A stretch of DNA of 64,000 nt from NCBI RefSeq assembly GCF_009939195.1, contig NZ_JAACKC010000001.1, positions 113,333-177,332 of the forward strand, in the 5' to 3' direction. The stretch's first letter is position 1. Each line of letters begins with the position of its first letter. Below are positions 37,441-46,276 of the stretch, in pieces. This DNA is from Acinetobacter kanungonis (lineage in GTDB: Bacteria; Pseudomonadota; Gammaproteobacteria; Pseudomonadales; Moraxellaceae). The translations under genes and the position numbers were made by a program. The notes beneath the pieces are model-generated. The model did no database searches and was not told the origin of the DNA. It saw nothing but the letters and a program-made list of their open reading frames with translations.

Positions 37441-37476
37441 CTATGTATCATTTTTGAGTAGATAAAATGATGCATA
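37441..37476. terminator. Hairpin between iacG and the convergent HD-domain gene
   Basis: CTATGTATCATTTT pairs with AAAATGATGCATAG (one G-T type mismatch) around TGAGTAGAT. It is 45 bp after iacG and 14 bp from the end of the gene on the other strand, so it can serve both. Confidence 0.65.
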
Positions 37477-37490
37477 GAATTAACTTATTA

Positions 37491-38069
37491 TTATTTTATA
37501 TCTTTATAAATGGATTTTTTAGGTGTGGACATAATATTGTTCAGCATGGGAATAAAAAAGTCTAAAGGAAGCGTTTCCATGTCTTGATTAAAAGCGGGTG
37601 AGTCATATTTAAAACAAAATTCGGCTGTATATTCATAATAAGGATGATCTTTATATTTTTCACATTGATAACGGTCTAAACCAATGTGATGGAAAAAATA
37701 ATATCCTTGAAAAATACCATGGTGTTTTAGCATCCAGTAGTTTTTTTCACTAATAAATGGCTCTAAAAGTGTGGCTGCGAGATCGGCATGATTGAAACAA
37801 GCCAGTGTATCGCCAATATCATGTAATAGCGCGCAGACAATATATTCTTCATCGCGACCATCTTGGTAAGCGAGAGTAGCTGTTTGTAAACAATGAGTTA
37901 GGCGGTCGACTGGAAATCCTCCATGATCATCTTTTAGAAGTAGAAGATGGTCAATCACTCTTTGCACGTGTCCTTGTTTAAACGCATTAAAATTCTGAGC
38001 AATAATTTCAAAGTCAGTTTTTTCACTATGCATAATATTGGTGAAATTGGCTTTTGTTGCTTTGTTCAT
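37491..38069 (-). CDS. HD-domain protein, candidate PhnZ/TmpB-like diiron oxygenase or phosphohydrolase
   Basis: 192 residues, AAGGAAA before the ATG. HD-superfamily metal motif: H59 in RLTHCLQTATLAYQDG, then H83-D84 in CALLHDIGDTLACFNHADLAA, and further His (KHHGIF, FFHHIG) and Asp residues. Size and motif spacing resemble the COG4341 group, which includes PhnZ/TmpB mixed-valence diiron oxygenases and unstudied proteins. It stands alone on the minus strand between iacG and the porin gene and may share the regulatory region at 38070-38430. Substrate unknown. Confidence 0.65.
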   Translation of the reverse strand: MNKATKANFTNIMHSEKTDFEIIAQNFNAFKQGHVQRVIDHLLLLKDDHGGFPVDRLTHCLQTATLAYQDGRDEEYIVCALLHDIGDTLACFNHADLAATLLEPFISEKNYWMLKHHGIFQGYYFFHHIGLDRYQCEKYKDHPYYEYTAEFCFKYDSPAFNQDMETLPLDFFIPMLNNIMSTPKKSIYKDIK

Positions 38070-38430
38070 TGCTTTCCTTAAATTATTGATTATTTATTTT
38101 TAATAAGCAAATATTATTCCATATTTAGAGTTGTTTACTTTGGTGCACTTTAAAAAATAATCACCTTGTGTTTGAAACAAAATATTTCATAAAAAATCAA
38201 ATTGTTTGACATTTCAATATAAATGTAGGATTTTTATAGAGCTGAAAGTGGATTGAAAAACGAACAGTGAGTTTTGTGCACCATTAGGGTGTATCTATTG
38301 TTATATCTGTGATTGCAGCATTGTTATGTATGGTTTTGGTGCAATCCACAACTTTGACAATTCAATTAAATAAATGGATATTTTGATTAAGTCGTGATGA
38401 TTTAATCTTTGCTATTAGAAAGGGATGGTT
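38070..38430. promoter_or_regulatory. Divergent regulatory region with repeated motifs
   Basis: 361 bp, strongly AT-rich. Motif A: TTGACATTTCAA at 38206-38217 and TTGACAATTCAA at 38354-38365, the latter identical to the site before iacH. Motif B: TGGTGCA at about 38142, its complement TGCACCA at about 38277, and TTTGGTGCAAT at 38335-38345. Copies on both sides of the spacer suggest joint control of the leftward HD gene and the rightward porin/MFS genes. The regulators could be the AraC at 41157 or IacR; this is inference. Confidence 0.5.
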
Positions 38431-39705
38431 ATGGTATTTAAAGTTAAACCTAAGTTTTCATTTAATAAAATTAGCCTATTATGCATGCTTGGTTTGGTTG
38501 GGGCTGGAAATGCATATGCAGACTTTATAGATGATTATAAAGGCACAATTTATCTAAGAAACTTTTATATAGAGCGTGATTTTGAAAACCCTGTATCTCC
38601 AGATATTGGGAGTTGGTCACAAGCTGCAACTCTTCGCTTAGAATCGGGCTATACCGATACAGCACTTAAAGTGGGTGTGGATGTCTTGGGTCAATATGCA
38701 GTGCGCTTGAATGATATGCATGAAGATCTACCAGACAGTATTTTGCCGTATGATTATTCTAAAGGTGAGCAGGAACGTTCGTATGGAAAGGCTGGTGCAA
38801 CCTTAAAGCTCAAATATAACAACTCGGAATTTAAAGTGGGTACGCTTGAACCGAAACTGCCAGTTATATTCTTTGATGATTCTCGTCAGCTCACCACGAT
38901 TTTTTCTGGGGCATTATTACAGTCTAAAGACATTAAAGATTTAGTGCTTACTGCGGGATTTATCAATCGTATCAATGCGCGTAATGATGACGAATACGAA
39001 AAATTGAGTCTATTTACGGGGAGTCCAGTCAATAAGTATGAAAGTGATGGTTTGGGCTTTGTTGGCTTGGACTATAACTTTACGCCTTCGGTTTCTGGTT
39101 CGTATTGGTATGGTCAATTGCTTGATATTTATCAACAACATTATGCCAACTTGGCTTATAGCACTAAGGTGGGTGATACCAAAGTCCGTTTGGATGGACG
39201 TTATTTTAATAACTCAGAATCTGGTAAAGCTTTGTATGGTGATATAGATAACCAATCTTATGGCTTTATGACCACCATCAATACAGGGAATCATACGTTA
39301 GCGACTGGTGTTCGTAAGAATGATGGTAAGAGTACGTTCCCAACAATTTCTGGTTATGTTCCACAGCCATTCTTGCATGCATGGTCGTTACTGGGGTTTG
39401 TGAAACCTGAAGAGCTGACTTGGCATGTACTTTATAGCTACGACTTTAAGGGCTGGGGAGTACCTGGTTTGTCCACTACATTGCGTTACTTACATGGTAG
39501 TGACATTTATCGTGCGGGCTATAGCGACAATGCTGAAATTGAACGCAGTGCAGCACTGAAATATGTAGTGCCTGAGGGAATGTTTAAAAACTTTGGTTTG
39601 GAGTACATCCATTACGATACCGACACGAAATATGGTGTTGGTTATGCAAGGGGGAATTCATTTGATGAAGATCGCGTAATTGCGAGTTATACCTATAAAT
39701 TTTAA
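38431..39705 (+). CDS. OprD-family outer-membrane porin
   Basis: 424 residues from the ATG at 38431, six bases after AGAAAGGG; the ATG at 38425 is too close to that site. Signal peptide ends NAYA before DFIDDYKGTIYLRNFYIERDF, the same mature start pattern as VanP. The last strand is RVIASYTYKF. The family imports specific acids or aromatics. Followed after 21 bp by an MFS carrier, so the two form an uptake pair. Substrate not assignable; the shared promoter motif with iacH hints at an indolic or related compound. Confidence 0.85.
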   Translation: MVFKVKPKFSFNKISLLCMLGLVGAGNAYADFIDDYKGTIYLRNFYIERDFENPVSPDIGSWSQAATLRLESGYTDTALKVGVDVLGQYAVRLNDMHEDLPDSILPYDYSKGEQERSYGKAGATLKLKYNNSEFKVGTLEPKLPVIFFDDSRQLTTIFSGALLQSKDIKDLVLTAGFINRINARNDDEYEKLSLFTGSPVNKYESDGLGFVGLDYNFTPSVSGSYWYGQLLDIYQQHYANLAYSTKVGDTKVRLDGRYFNNSESGKALYGDIDNQSYGFMTTINTGNHTLATGVRKNDGKSTFPTISGYVPQPFLHAWSLLGFVKPEELTWHVLYSYDFKGWGVPGLSTTLRYLHGSDIYRAGYSDNAEIERSAALKYVVPEGMFKNFGLEYIHYDTDTKYGVGYARGNSFDEDRVIASYTYKF

Positions 39706-39726
39706 ATTGCTTGGGAGTAAAAGCTA

Positions 39727-41076
39727 ATGAGTAATTTAAATATTCATACTGAAACAGTGAATAGTAAAACAAGCATTTATGCATGGTATGTCGTTATATT
39801 GAGTATGTTGGCTTACTTGTTTTCATTCATTGATCGCCAGATTTTGGCGCTGATGATTGAGCCAATTAAGACGGATTTAAATTTAACGGATACCCAATTT
39901 AGTTTACTGCATGGATTGGCTTTTTCATTGTTTTACGCATTTATGGGTTTACCGCTGGCTTATATCGCAGATCGATTTTCACGACCTAAACTTATTTCAA
40001 TCGGGATTATCTTTTGGAGTCTTGCAACGGCTTTGTGTGGTTTAAGTAAGAACTTTGTGCAATTGTTTTTAAGCCGTATGGGGGTTGGAATTGGGGAGGC
40101 TGCACTTTCTCCAGCGGCTTATTCGATGTTTAGTGACTTATTTACTAAAGAAAAGCTAGGGCGTGCAATTGCAATCTATTCAATTGGTTCCTTTGTAGGA
40201 GGTGGTGTCGCTTTTCTGGTGGGTGGTTATGTCATTAGTTTATTGAAAGATATGACGTTAATTAATGTTCCAATGTTTGGTCTGCTTAAAGCATGGCAAG
40301 TGGCTTTTATTTTGGTGGGTTTACCAGGAATTTTAATTGGTTTGTTGTTTATTTTGACGGTAAAAGATCCAAAACGTAAAGGACAGCGTTTGGATGAAAA
40401 TGGTCAAGTTGCAAAAGTTAGCTTTAAAGAAGGTTTTCAATTTATTGCAAAACATAAGCAAACATTTACCTGTCACTATTTAGGCTTTACTTTCTATGCT
40501 ATGGCTCTATTTTGTCTAACCAGTTGGACGCCTGCATTTTATATCCGTAACTTTGGTTTAACGCCAACAGAAGCAGGATACATGTTAGGTACAGTATTGT
40601 TGGTTGCAAATACTTTAGGGGTTTTCTCTGCGGGTTGGTTAAATGATTGGTTTATCAAAAAAGGACGTAAAGATGCTCCGATGATTACGGGAGTGATCGG
40701 GATTATTGGATTGATCCTGCCGATGATTCTGTTTACTCAGGTGGGTCAATTGTGGCTATCAGTAACTTTATTGGTTCCAGCAATGTATTTTGCTTCGTTC
40801 CCAATGCCAATTTCAACGACGGCAATGCAAATGTTGGCACCAAATCAATTACGTGCACAAATATCTTCAATTTTTCTATTAATTAGTAATTTGATTGCAT
40901 TGGGAATTGGCACTACGTTGGTTGCTTTAATTACGGATAAGGTGTTTGGTAATCCAATGATGGTGGGTATGTCATTATCCATTGTGGGGGCATGTTCATG
41001 TGTGCTTTCTTTCTTGTTGCTTAAAAAAGGTTGCCAAGCCTTTATTCTTAGTATGCAAAAAGAACACGCAAGTTAA
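39727..41076 (+). CDS. MFS transporter (spinster-like)
   Basis: 449 residues, 12 hydrophobic segments. FSFIDRQILALMIEPIKTDL in the first helix and the loop motif LAYIADRFSRPKLI are typical of the spinster/hexuronate-like MFS branch rather than AAHS. GGGAG upstream of the ATG. It ends just before a strong terminator, so porin plus MFS is a two-gene unit. Confidence 0.88.
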   Translation: MSNLNIHTETVNSKTSIYAWYVVILSMLAYLFSFIDRQILALMIEPIKTDLNLTDTQFSLLHGLAFSLFYAFMGLPLAYIADRFSRPKLISIGIIFWSLATALCGLSKNFVQLFLSRMGVGIGEAALSPAAYSMFSDLFTKEKLGRAIAIYSIGSFVGGGVAFLVGGYVISLLKDMTLINVPMFGLLKAWQVAFILVGLPGILIGLLFILTVKDPKRKGQRLDENGQVAKVSFKEGFQFIAKHKQTFTCHYLGFTFYAMALFCLTSWTPAFYIRNFGLTPTEAGYMLGTVLLVANTLGVFSAGWLNDWFIKKGRKDAPMITGVIGIIGLILPMILFTQVGQLWLSVTLLVPAMYFASFPMPISTTAMQMLAPNQLRAQISSIFLLISNLIALGIGTTLVALITDKVFGNPMMVGMSLSIVGACSCVLSFLLLKKGCQAFILSMQKEHAS

Positions 41077-41094
41077 GTTTGGTAGAACGATACG

Positions 41095-41128
41095 AAATGC
41101 TCATTTTATCGTGAGCATTTTGTTTTTT
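41095..41128 (+). terminator. Rho-independent terminator after the MFS gene
   Basis: AAATGCTCA pairs with TGAGCATTT around TTTTATCG, followed by TGTTTTTT. A standard hairpin plus T-run. Confidence 0.88.
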
Positions 41129-41156
41129 AATCGTAATCTAATTCGGAAAAAATAAA

Positions 41157-42152
41157 ATGATCCCTATGATGAGACAGCTACATTCTCTAGATAATTTCTT
41201 GATATTTAATTCGAATGATTACCAAACCATCAAAGAAAAAATTAGCCAATATCTGTGCCCTCATCGATTCGATGTGGTGAGTCATCAACAATTAAATACA
41301 CGACTAAATGGTTTTTTATTCGGAACATCAGCATTGTACGACTTGAAATACAATGCTCCTGTGGAAATTACCATTGATGCGCAATCTGAGCATTATTTAT
41401 TTAGGCTAACCCTTGAGGGTGAGTGCTTAGTGCAAGATAGTCAGCAGCGTTTGGTACAGTCTCCTGGTGTCATAACTGTTTCAAATCCACTGATTCAAAG
41501 TCGGATTGTTACAAATCAACATTGTCGAAATATTATTTTGAAATTATCAAAACCCGTCGTGGAAAAGCAGTTATTTAAAATATTAGGGTGTTCCATGCAT
41601 GAAGCCTTGGCTTTTGAAAATGGTTTATCCTGCTCTGCGGAAGGAGCTGATGCTATTATTCAAACTTTGAGTTATTTATGCTACGCCCACGATCATATAG
41701 AAAATTGGAGTGTGATTTCTCAGAGTTTTGAGCAATATTTAATTGAGCTTGTTTTGCTTAAATTACCCAATAATTACAGTCGGCAGCTGAATTTACAGCA
41801 ACCCATATTGTTGCCGAGCTATATGAAGCGAGCCAAACAGTACATCACATTGCACCTTCAAGAAAACATTACATTGTCTGAACTGGGAGAGTATTGTGGC
41901 GTTTCGGTGCGAACCCTGCAAAAAGGCTTTAGTGCTTATGTTGGACAAACACCTGTGGAGTACATTCGTGACTTGCGGATACAACAGGTTCATCATGAGT
42001 TATTGAATGCAGAATCTAATGAAACAGTTACTGACATCTTGCTAAAAAATGGAATCAATAGTTTTGGGCATTTTTCCTCACAGTATAAAAAGTGTTATGG
42101 GTGTTCACCTTCACAAACGTTAAAACTCGCAATAAAGCAAAAATCACTGTGA
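41157..42152 (+). CDS. AraC-family regulator (AraC-binding-like N-terminus)
   Basis: 331 residues. The N-terminal half matches AraC-binding-like sensor domains of the XylS/AntR type (SEHYLFRLTLEGEC and a VITVSNPL segment). The C-terminal double helix-turn-helix includes ITLSELGEYCGVSVRTLQKGFSAYVGQTPVEYIRDLRI and a second HTH near SFGHFSSQYKKCYGCSPSQ. Its own unit between the porin/MFS pair and the dehydrogenase genes. A candidate activator of this local block. Confidence 0.88.
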   Translation: MIPMMRQLHSLDNFLIFNSNDYQTIKEKISQYLCPHRFDVVSHQQLNTRLNGFLFGTSALYDLKYNAPVEITIDAQSEHYLFRLTLEGECLVQDSQQRLVQSPGVITVSNPLIQSRIVTNQHCRNIILKLSKPVVEKQLFKILGCSMHEALAFENGLSCSAEGADAIIQTLSYLCYAHDHIENWSVISQSFEQYLIELVLLKLPNNYSRQLNLQQPILLPSYMKRAKQYITLHLQENITLSELGEYCGVSVRTLQKGFSAYVGQTPVEYIRDLRIQQVHHELLNAESNETVTDILLKNGINSFGHFSSQYKKCYGCSPSQTLKLAIKQKSL

Positions 42153-42259
42153 ATTATGAATACAGTATTTCGTAATTTGAAGCTTAAATTCGCAATTGGA
42201 TAAGCCGAAATCGACTCACTCTTTTACTATCGAATAATAAGCGAAAGGAGTGATGGATA

Positions 42260-43366
42260 ATGAAAATTACAGTATTAGGTGGTGGACATGGCTGTTATGC
42301 GGCAGCTGTTGAAATGGCGGAAAAAGGGCATGAAGTGGTACTTTGGCGAAGAGATACTGATGCATTTACCACGTTAAATCAATTAGGACATATTTCAATT
42401 CGTGATTTCAAAGGAAATCGGCAAGTGAGTGTTGGGTTTCAAAATGCTCAAATTCAACTAGAAAATGATTTAAAAACAGCGATTCAGTTTGCAGAATTAA
42501 TTATTATTCCGCTCCCCTCTACAACGCATTTGGATCTAGCACAGGCGTCTGCAGCTTATTTTAAAAATGGTCAGGTTGTTTATTTACCACCTGGCACATT
42601 TGGCAGTTTTATATTTGCTAAAGCAATGAAAGCTGTTGGAAATTTAGCACAAGTTGCATTTGCGGAAACGGGCACGCTGCCATATCTAGTGCGTAAGCAC
42701 AGCGAAAATGAAATCGTAGTCAGTGGTTATGCAACACGATTACCGACAGGTGTGTTTCCGAGCACATTGTCTCAACATGCATTTGCTGTATTGAAGCAAG
42801 CTTATCCTAGTGTAGAGCCGATAGAAGATGGTTTGAGTGGTGCACTCATGAATGCGGGACCAATTATTCATCCGCCGTTAATTCTCATGAATGCAGGGCC
42901 ACTTGAGCATTTTGAATCGTGGGACATTCACAACGAAGGAACACAGCCTTCGATTCGTCGAGTAACTAATCAATTGGATGCAGAGCGGATGCGCGTAAGA
43001 GAGGCTTTGGGTTACAACGCACCACATTTTCCTCTTGCAGATCACTACAACAAGGAGGGTCAAGGGGACGAGTGGATGTATGGGCGTGGTGCACATGGCA
43101 AACTTACGGATAGCGGTGATTGGCGTGAAGATATTGATTTAAATGCCCATCGATACATGCTTGAGGATACTCGACTGGGATTATCTTTTTTGGTTTCAGT
43201 TGGACGCTGGGTGGGGGTAGATACACCAGTTGCGGAAGGATTGCTAAATATTGCTTCAGCGGTCACTGGGCAAGATTTATATGATCAAGGCCGTACTTTT
43301 GAGAATCTGGGGCTTGCGAACACAACCAAGCTGGAATTGACTGAAATTCTCAAAAATGGGGTGTGA
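42260..43366 (+). CDS. NAD/NADP octopine/nopaline (opine) dehydrogenase-family protein
   Basis: 368 residues. N-terminal Rossmann motif VLGGGHGCYAAAVEMAEKGHEVVLWRRD; C-terminal opine-dehydrogenase helical domain with NAGPIIHPPLILMNAGPLEHF and the Asn/His region typical of the family. Family enzymes make or break N-(carboxyalkyl)amino acids, though many bacterial members act on other substrates. Overlaps the next dehydrogenase frame region (two bases between its stop and the chosen start), so the two are coupled. Substrate unknown. Confidence 0.8.
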   Translation: MKITVLGGGHGCYAAAVEMAEKGHEVVLWRRDTDAFTTLNQLGHISIRDFKGNRQVSVGFQNAQIQLENDLKTAIQFAELIIIPLPSTTHLDLAQASAAYFKNGQVVYLPPGTFGSFIFAKAMKAVGNLAQVAFAETGTLPYLVRKHSENEIVVSGYATRLPTGVFPSTLSQHAFAVLKQAYPSVEPIEDGLSGALMNAGPIIHPPLILMNAGPLEHFESWDIHNEGTQPSIRRVTNQLDAERMRVREALGYNAPHFPLADHYNKEGQGDEWMYGRGAHGKLTDSGDWREDIDLNAHRYMLEDTRLGLSFLVSVGRWVGVDTPVAEGLLNIASAVTGQDLYDQGRTFENLGLANTTKLELTEILKNGV

Positions 43367-43367
43367 T

Positions 43368-44357
43368 ATGTTTGACTTTAAACGGATTTGTGTGGTTGGT
43401 GCAGGGCGAATGGGGAAAGCAATTTCCATTGCATTTGCATATTCAGGGCTGATGGTCAGATTGATTGATGTAAAGCAACGTACAGATGAAGAATTTTATG
43501 ATTATCAGGAAAAAACTTATTCTGAATTGGAGCAGGAAATTTTCTATTTAGAAAAAATAGGAATGATTACGTTAGATCAAGTTGGATTTATTCAGCAGCG
43601 TATTCATGTCATCAATAAACAAGTCGCGGAATCATTCTTGCCAACATGTCAGTTAATAATGGAAGCAGTGCCAGAAGTTATTGAGACAAAAAAAGAGGTT
43701 TTTGCATGGATGGATGGGCTGATTGATTGTGATTGTGTTGTGGCATCCACGACATCGACTTTTTTGGTATCCGAGATTGCTAAAATGTTGTCACATCCAG
43801 AACGTGTGATCAATGCACACTGGTTAAATCCGGCTTATTTAATTCCATTGGTTGAGCTCAGTAAAACAGAACAGACATCGACTGAAGTGGTTGGGAAGTT
43901 AAAACATTTTCTACAGCAGATTGGTAAAGTTCCTGTGATATGTAATGCAACTGCTGGATACATTGTGCCGCGAATTCAAGCCTTGGCAATGAATGAAGCA
44001 GCAAGAATGGTTGAAGAAGGTGTGGCTTCTGCTGAGGATATTGATATTGCCATACGCACGGGATTTGGACTTCGGTTTTCAGTATTGGGTTTGCTTGAAT
44101 TTATTGATTGGGGTGGGGGTGATATCTTATTTTACGCCTCTCAATATTTGAAACAGGAGTTGGGAGATCGTTATAACACACCTGAAATTATTCAGCGCAA
44201 TATGCAGAATAAACAAAATGGATTGCGTGAGAACCAAGGTTTTTATGACTATCGGAATGTTGATGTTGAGGCATATAAGTTAGATGTACTGAAAAATTTT
44301 ACGCAACGTATTACGAATAGTAATTTAAAACCTAAATTTAATATCTTGGGTTTGTAG
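43368..44357 (+). CDS. 3-hydroxyacyl-CoA dehydrogenase-like / hydroxy-acid dehydrogenase
   Basis: 329 residues from the ATG at 43368, six bases after GGGGTG; the in-frame ATG at 43356 lies inside the previous gene. N-terminal Rossmann ICVVGAGRMGKAISIAFAYSG, catalytic-region STTSTFLVSEIA and INAHWLNPAYLIPLVELSKTEQ, C-terminal dimerisation helices (GYIVPRIQALAMNEAARMVEEGVAS). The HWLNP...IPLVE pattern is nearer to L-carnitine/L-gulonate-dehydrogenase-like members than to fatty-acid enzymes. Probably oxidises a 3-hydroxy acid or its CoA ester. Confidence 0.8.
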   Translation: MFDFKRICVVGAGRMGKAISIAFAYSGLMVRLIDVKQRTDEEFYDYQEKTYSELEQEIFYLEKIGMITLDQVGFIQQRIHVINKQVAESFLPTCQLIMEAVPEVIETKKEVFAWMDGLIDCDCVVASTTSTFLVSEIAKMLSHPERVINAHWLNPAYLIPLVELSKTEQTSTEVVGKLKHFLQQIGKVPVICNATAGYIVPRIQALAMNEAARMVEEGVASAEDIDIAIRTGFGLRFSVLGLLEFIDWGGGDILFYASQYLKQELGDRYNTPEIIQRNMQNKQNGLRENQGFYDYRNVDVEAYKLDVLKNFTQRITNSNLKPKFNILGL

Positions 44358-44489
44358 GTGGGCGTACTGAATAGTAAAAAATTACTCAGACCTAGATTAT
44401 TTTGGCTGAGATTATTAAATTCGGCTTAGCTATTGAAACTAGTTAGATTGTCAGTCACTCGCTTTAAATTTTAAGCATCTATTTTTAAG

Positions 44490-44513
44490 CCGCTCTATTT
44501 TAGAGCGGTTTTT
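44490..44513 (+). terminator. Rho-independent terminator after the dehydrogenase pair
   Basis: CCGCTCTA pairs with TAGAGCGG around TTT, followed by TTTTT. Ends the 42260-44357 unit. Confidence 0.88.
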
Positions 44514-45028
44514 GCATTTTGTAGGCTTAGTTTGCTCAGTGCTTGTATTTGTAGATGAGATTGTTTATTCAAAGATCGGCTTAAATCAAGCGTTGTTATC
44601 GGTCAGGAGTGAATAACTGAAATGCCGTCGTTCGAAATGCTGGAGGGGAATTGTAAATCTTTTTTCAGAGGCACAAAAACGCCTATTTTGATTCTAGTCT
44701 GGGTTCAGGCTGGCTATATGTTTCTTATATCTCAATTTTTTCATTCCAGGAATTTTATATGGTCGAGATGTCCAAATAAAGTGGCGTTCAGATTGGGGCT
44801 TTTTTATTGAAAAGTGAATTAATGTGGTGCAAAAAGTGTTAGAAAATTCTAATTTATTTTTGGTGTTTTTTTTGATTATGTGTTAGTTTAAATTAATGAT
44901 AAATAAAATTAATAACTTAAGTTTGTTGTATCTAAGTGGCATGAAAGCTGCTTAGTTAAAGGGAGTAATATCTTAGATATTTCAATAAAAATATATCTAG
45001 GATGATATCAATAAGGAGAAAGGTTCAA
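44514..45028. other. Spacer before the ABC importer operon
   Basis: About 515 bp. A 62-codon frame at 44622-44810 has no coding features I trust. TGGTGCA occurs at about 44824, the same motif as before iacH and the porin gene. A sigma-54-type promoter candidate lies at 44937-44953, listed separately. A good AAGGAG precedes the livK start. Confidence 0.45.
44937..44953 (+). promoter_or_regulatory. Sigma-54-type (-24/-12) promoter candidate before the ABC importer
   Basis: TGGCATGAAAGCTGCTT keeps the invariant GG and GC dinucleotides with exactly 10 bases between them, close to TGGCAC-N5-TTGCW. It lies about 75 bp upstream of the livK start. No enhancer-binding protein gene is in the window, so this is a sequence match only. 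Confidence 0.45.
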
Positions 45029-46174
45029 ATGAAATTCACTCAACTTGCTGTTTTAAGTTCAATCATCGTTGCAGGCGTTTCAAGCGCTTATGCAGATATC
45101 AAAGTTGGTGTGGTGACTTCATCGAGTGGTCCAGTCGCAATGGTTGGGATTCCACAAAAAAATACCATTGCGTTATTACCTAAAACGCTCGGTGGCGAGA
45201 AGGTTCAATATATTTCAATTGATGACGCCAGTGATCCTACTGCTTCGGTTAAGGCAATCAATAAATTGATTAAAGAGAATAATGTGGATGTGATTATTGG
45301 TCCTTCAGGTTCTCCAAATGCCATGGCAGTGATTGGAACAATTGCCAAAGCAGGCGTGCCATTACTTGCACCTGTCGGGACTTCAGCGGCTGTATTGCCA
45401 ATGAATGAGCAGAAGAAATGGGTATTTAAAACCACCCAGAATGATGATGTGATTGCCCAAGCACTTGTTGAAGATATGGTGAAACGCAAAATCAAAACGC
45501 TAGGCTTTATTGGTACCGCAGATCCGTATGGCGATAACTGGGGCAAGGTAATTGCCTCGTTGGCAGCCAAGAATGGTATTAAAGTGGTTGCCAAAGAAAG
45601 CTTCCAACGACAAGACACGTCTCTGACAGGTCAAGCTTTGAAGTTAATTGCCACCAAACCACAAGCGATTTTAGTGGCTGCGCCAGGCAGTTCCGCGGTA
45701 CCACCACAAACTGCCTTATATGATCGCGGATATCGTGGTCAGATGTATCAAACCCATGGTGCGGCTTTAGACCAGTTCCTAAAAATGGGGGGTAATAAAG
45801 TCAATAACACCATTCTTGCTGCAAGTTTAATGTTGGTGATTAACGAAATTCCGAACAACAATGTTTCGAAGCCAATCGCCTTAAAATACATGAATAGCTA
45901 CAAGAAAATGTATGGAGAATATCCAGCGACATTTGGTGCCAATGTTTATGATGCAGGGCTACTTTTGGAAAAAGCCGCTCCTGTAGCTTTGAAGAAGGCG
46001 AAGCCGGGAACAGCACAATTCCGTCAAGAGTTGCGTACAGCTTTGGAGCAAACCAAAGAATTAGCAGGGACACAGGGTGTGTATAACATGACCTCATCAG
46101 ATCACAGCGGTTTTGATAAACGTGGTCGGGTCATGATTACAGTTAAAAATGGTAAATGGACGTTGCTGAAATAA
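45029..46174 (+). CDS. ABC transporter substrate-binding protein (Leu/Ile/Val-type, LivK-like)
   Basis: 381 residues from the ATG at 45029 (AAGGAGAAAGG at 45013-45023). Signal peptide MKFTQLAVLSSIIVAGVSSAYA. Periplasmic-binding type 1 fold: VGVVTSSSGPVAMVGIPQKN, IIGPSGSPNAMAVIGTIAKAGVPLLAPVG, GFIGTADPYGDNW. Such proteins in catabolic clusters commonly bind aromatic acids rather than amino acids. First gene of a five-gene import and enzyme series. Confidence 0.88.
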   Translation: MKFTQLAVLSSIIVAGVSSAYADIKVGVVTSSSGPVAMVGIPQKNTIALLPKTLGGEKVQYISIDDASDPTASVKAINKLIKENNVDVIIGPSGSPNAMAVIGTIAKAGVPLLAPVGTSAAVLPMNEQKKWVFKTTQNDDVIAQALVEDMVKRKIKTLGFIGTADPYGDNWGKVIASLAAKNGIKVVAKESFQRQDTSLTGQALKLIATKPQAILVAAPGSSAVPPQTALYDRGYRGQMYQTHGAALDQFLKMGGNKVNNTILAASLMLVINEIPNNNVSKPIALKYMNSYKKMYGEYPATFGANVYDAGLLLEKAAPVALKKAKPGTAQFRQELRTALEQTKELAGTQGVYNMTSSDHSGFDKRGRVMITVKNGKWTLLK

Positions 46175-46210
46175 TTTAAGTAGCACCTTTCTTCACTTAT
46201 TCATCTAGAT

Positions 46211-46258
46211 TTTTTAGAGATTAATTCGGTCTCTTCGGGGTCGTTTTGTCTCTAAAAA
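46211..46258 (+). terminator. Long-loop inverted repeat between binding-protein and permease genes
   Basis: TTTTTAGAGA (46211-46220) pairs with TCTCTAAAAA (46249-46258) with a 28-nt middle. Such hairpins after binding-protein genes often protect mRNA or partly stop transcription, so that the binding protein is made in excess. Function inferred. Confidence 0.5.
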
Positions 46259-46276
46259 TGACTAAGGGTAAGGCAT

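Noticed and set aside
44622..44810. 62-codon plus-strand frame before livK
   Set aside because: Composition looks like translated non-coding DNA; no Shine-Dalgarno; spans T-runs.
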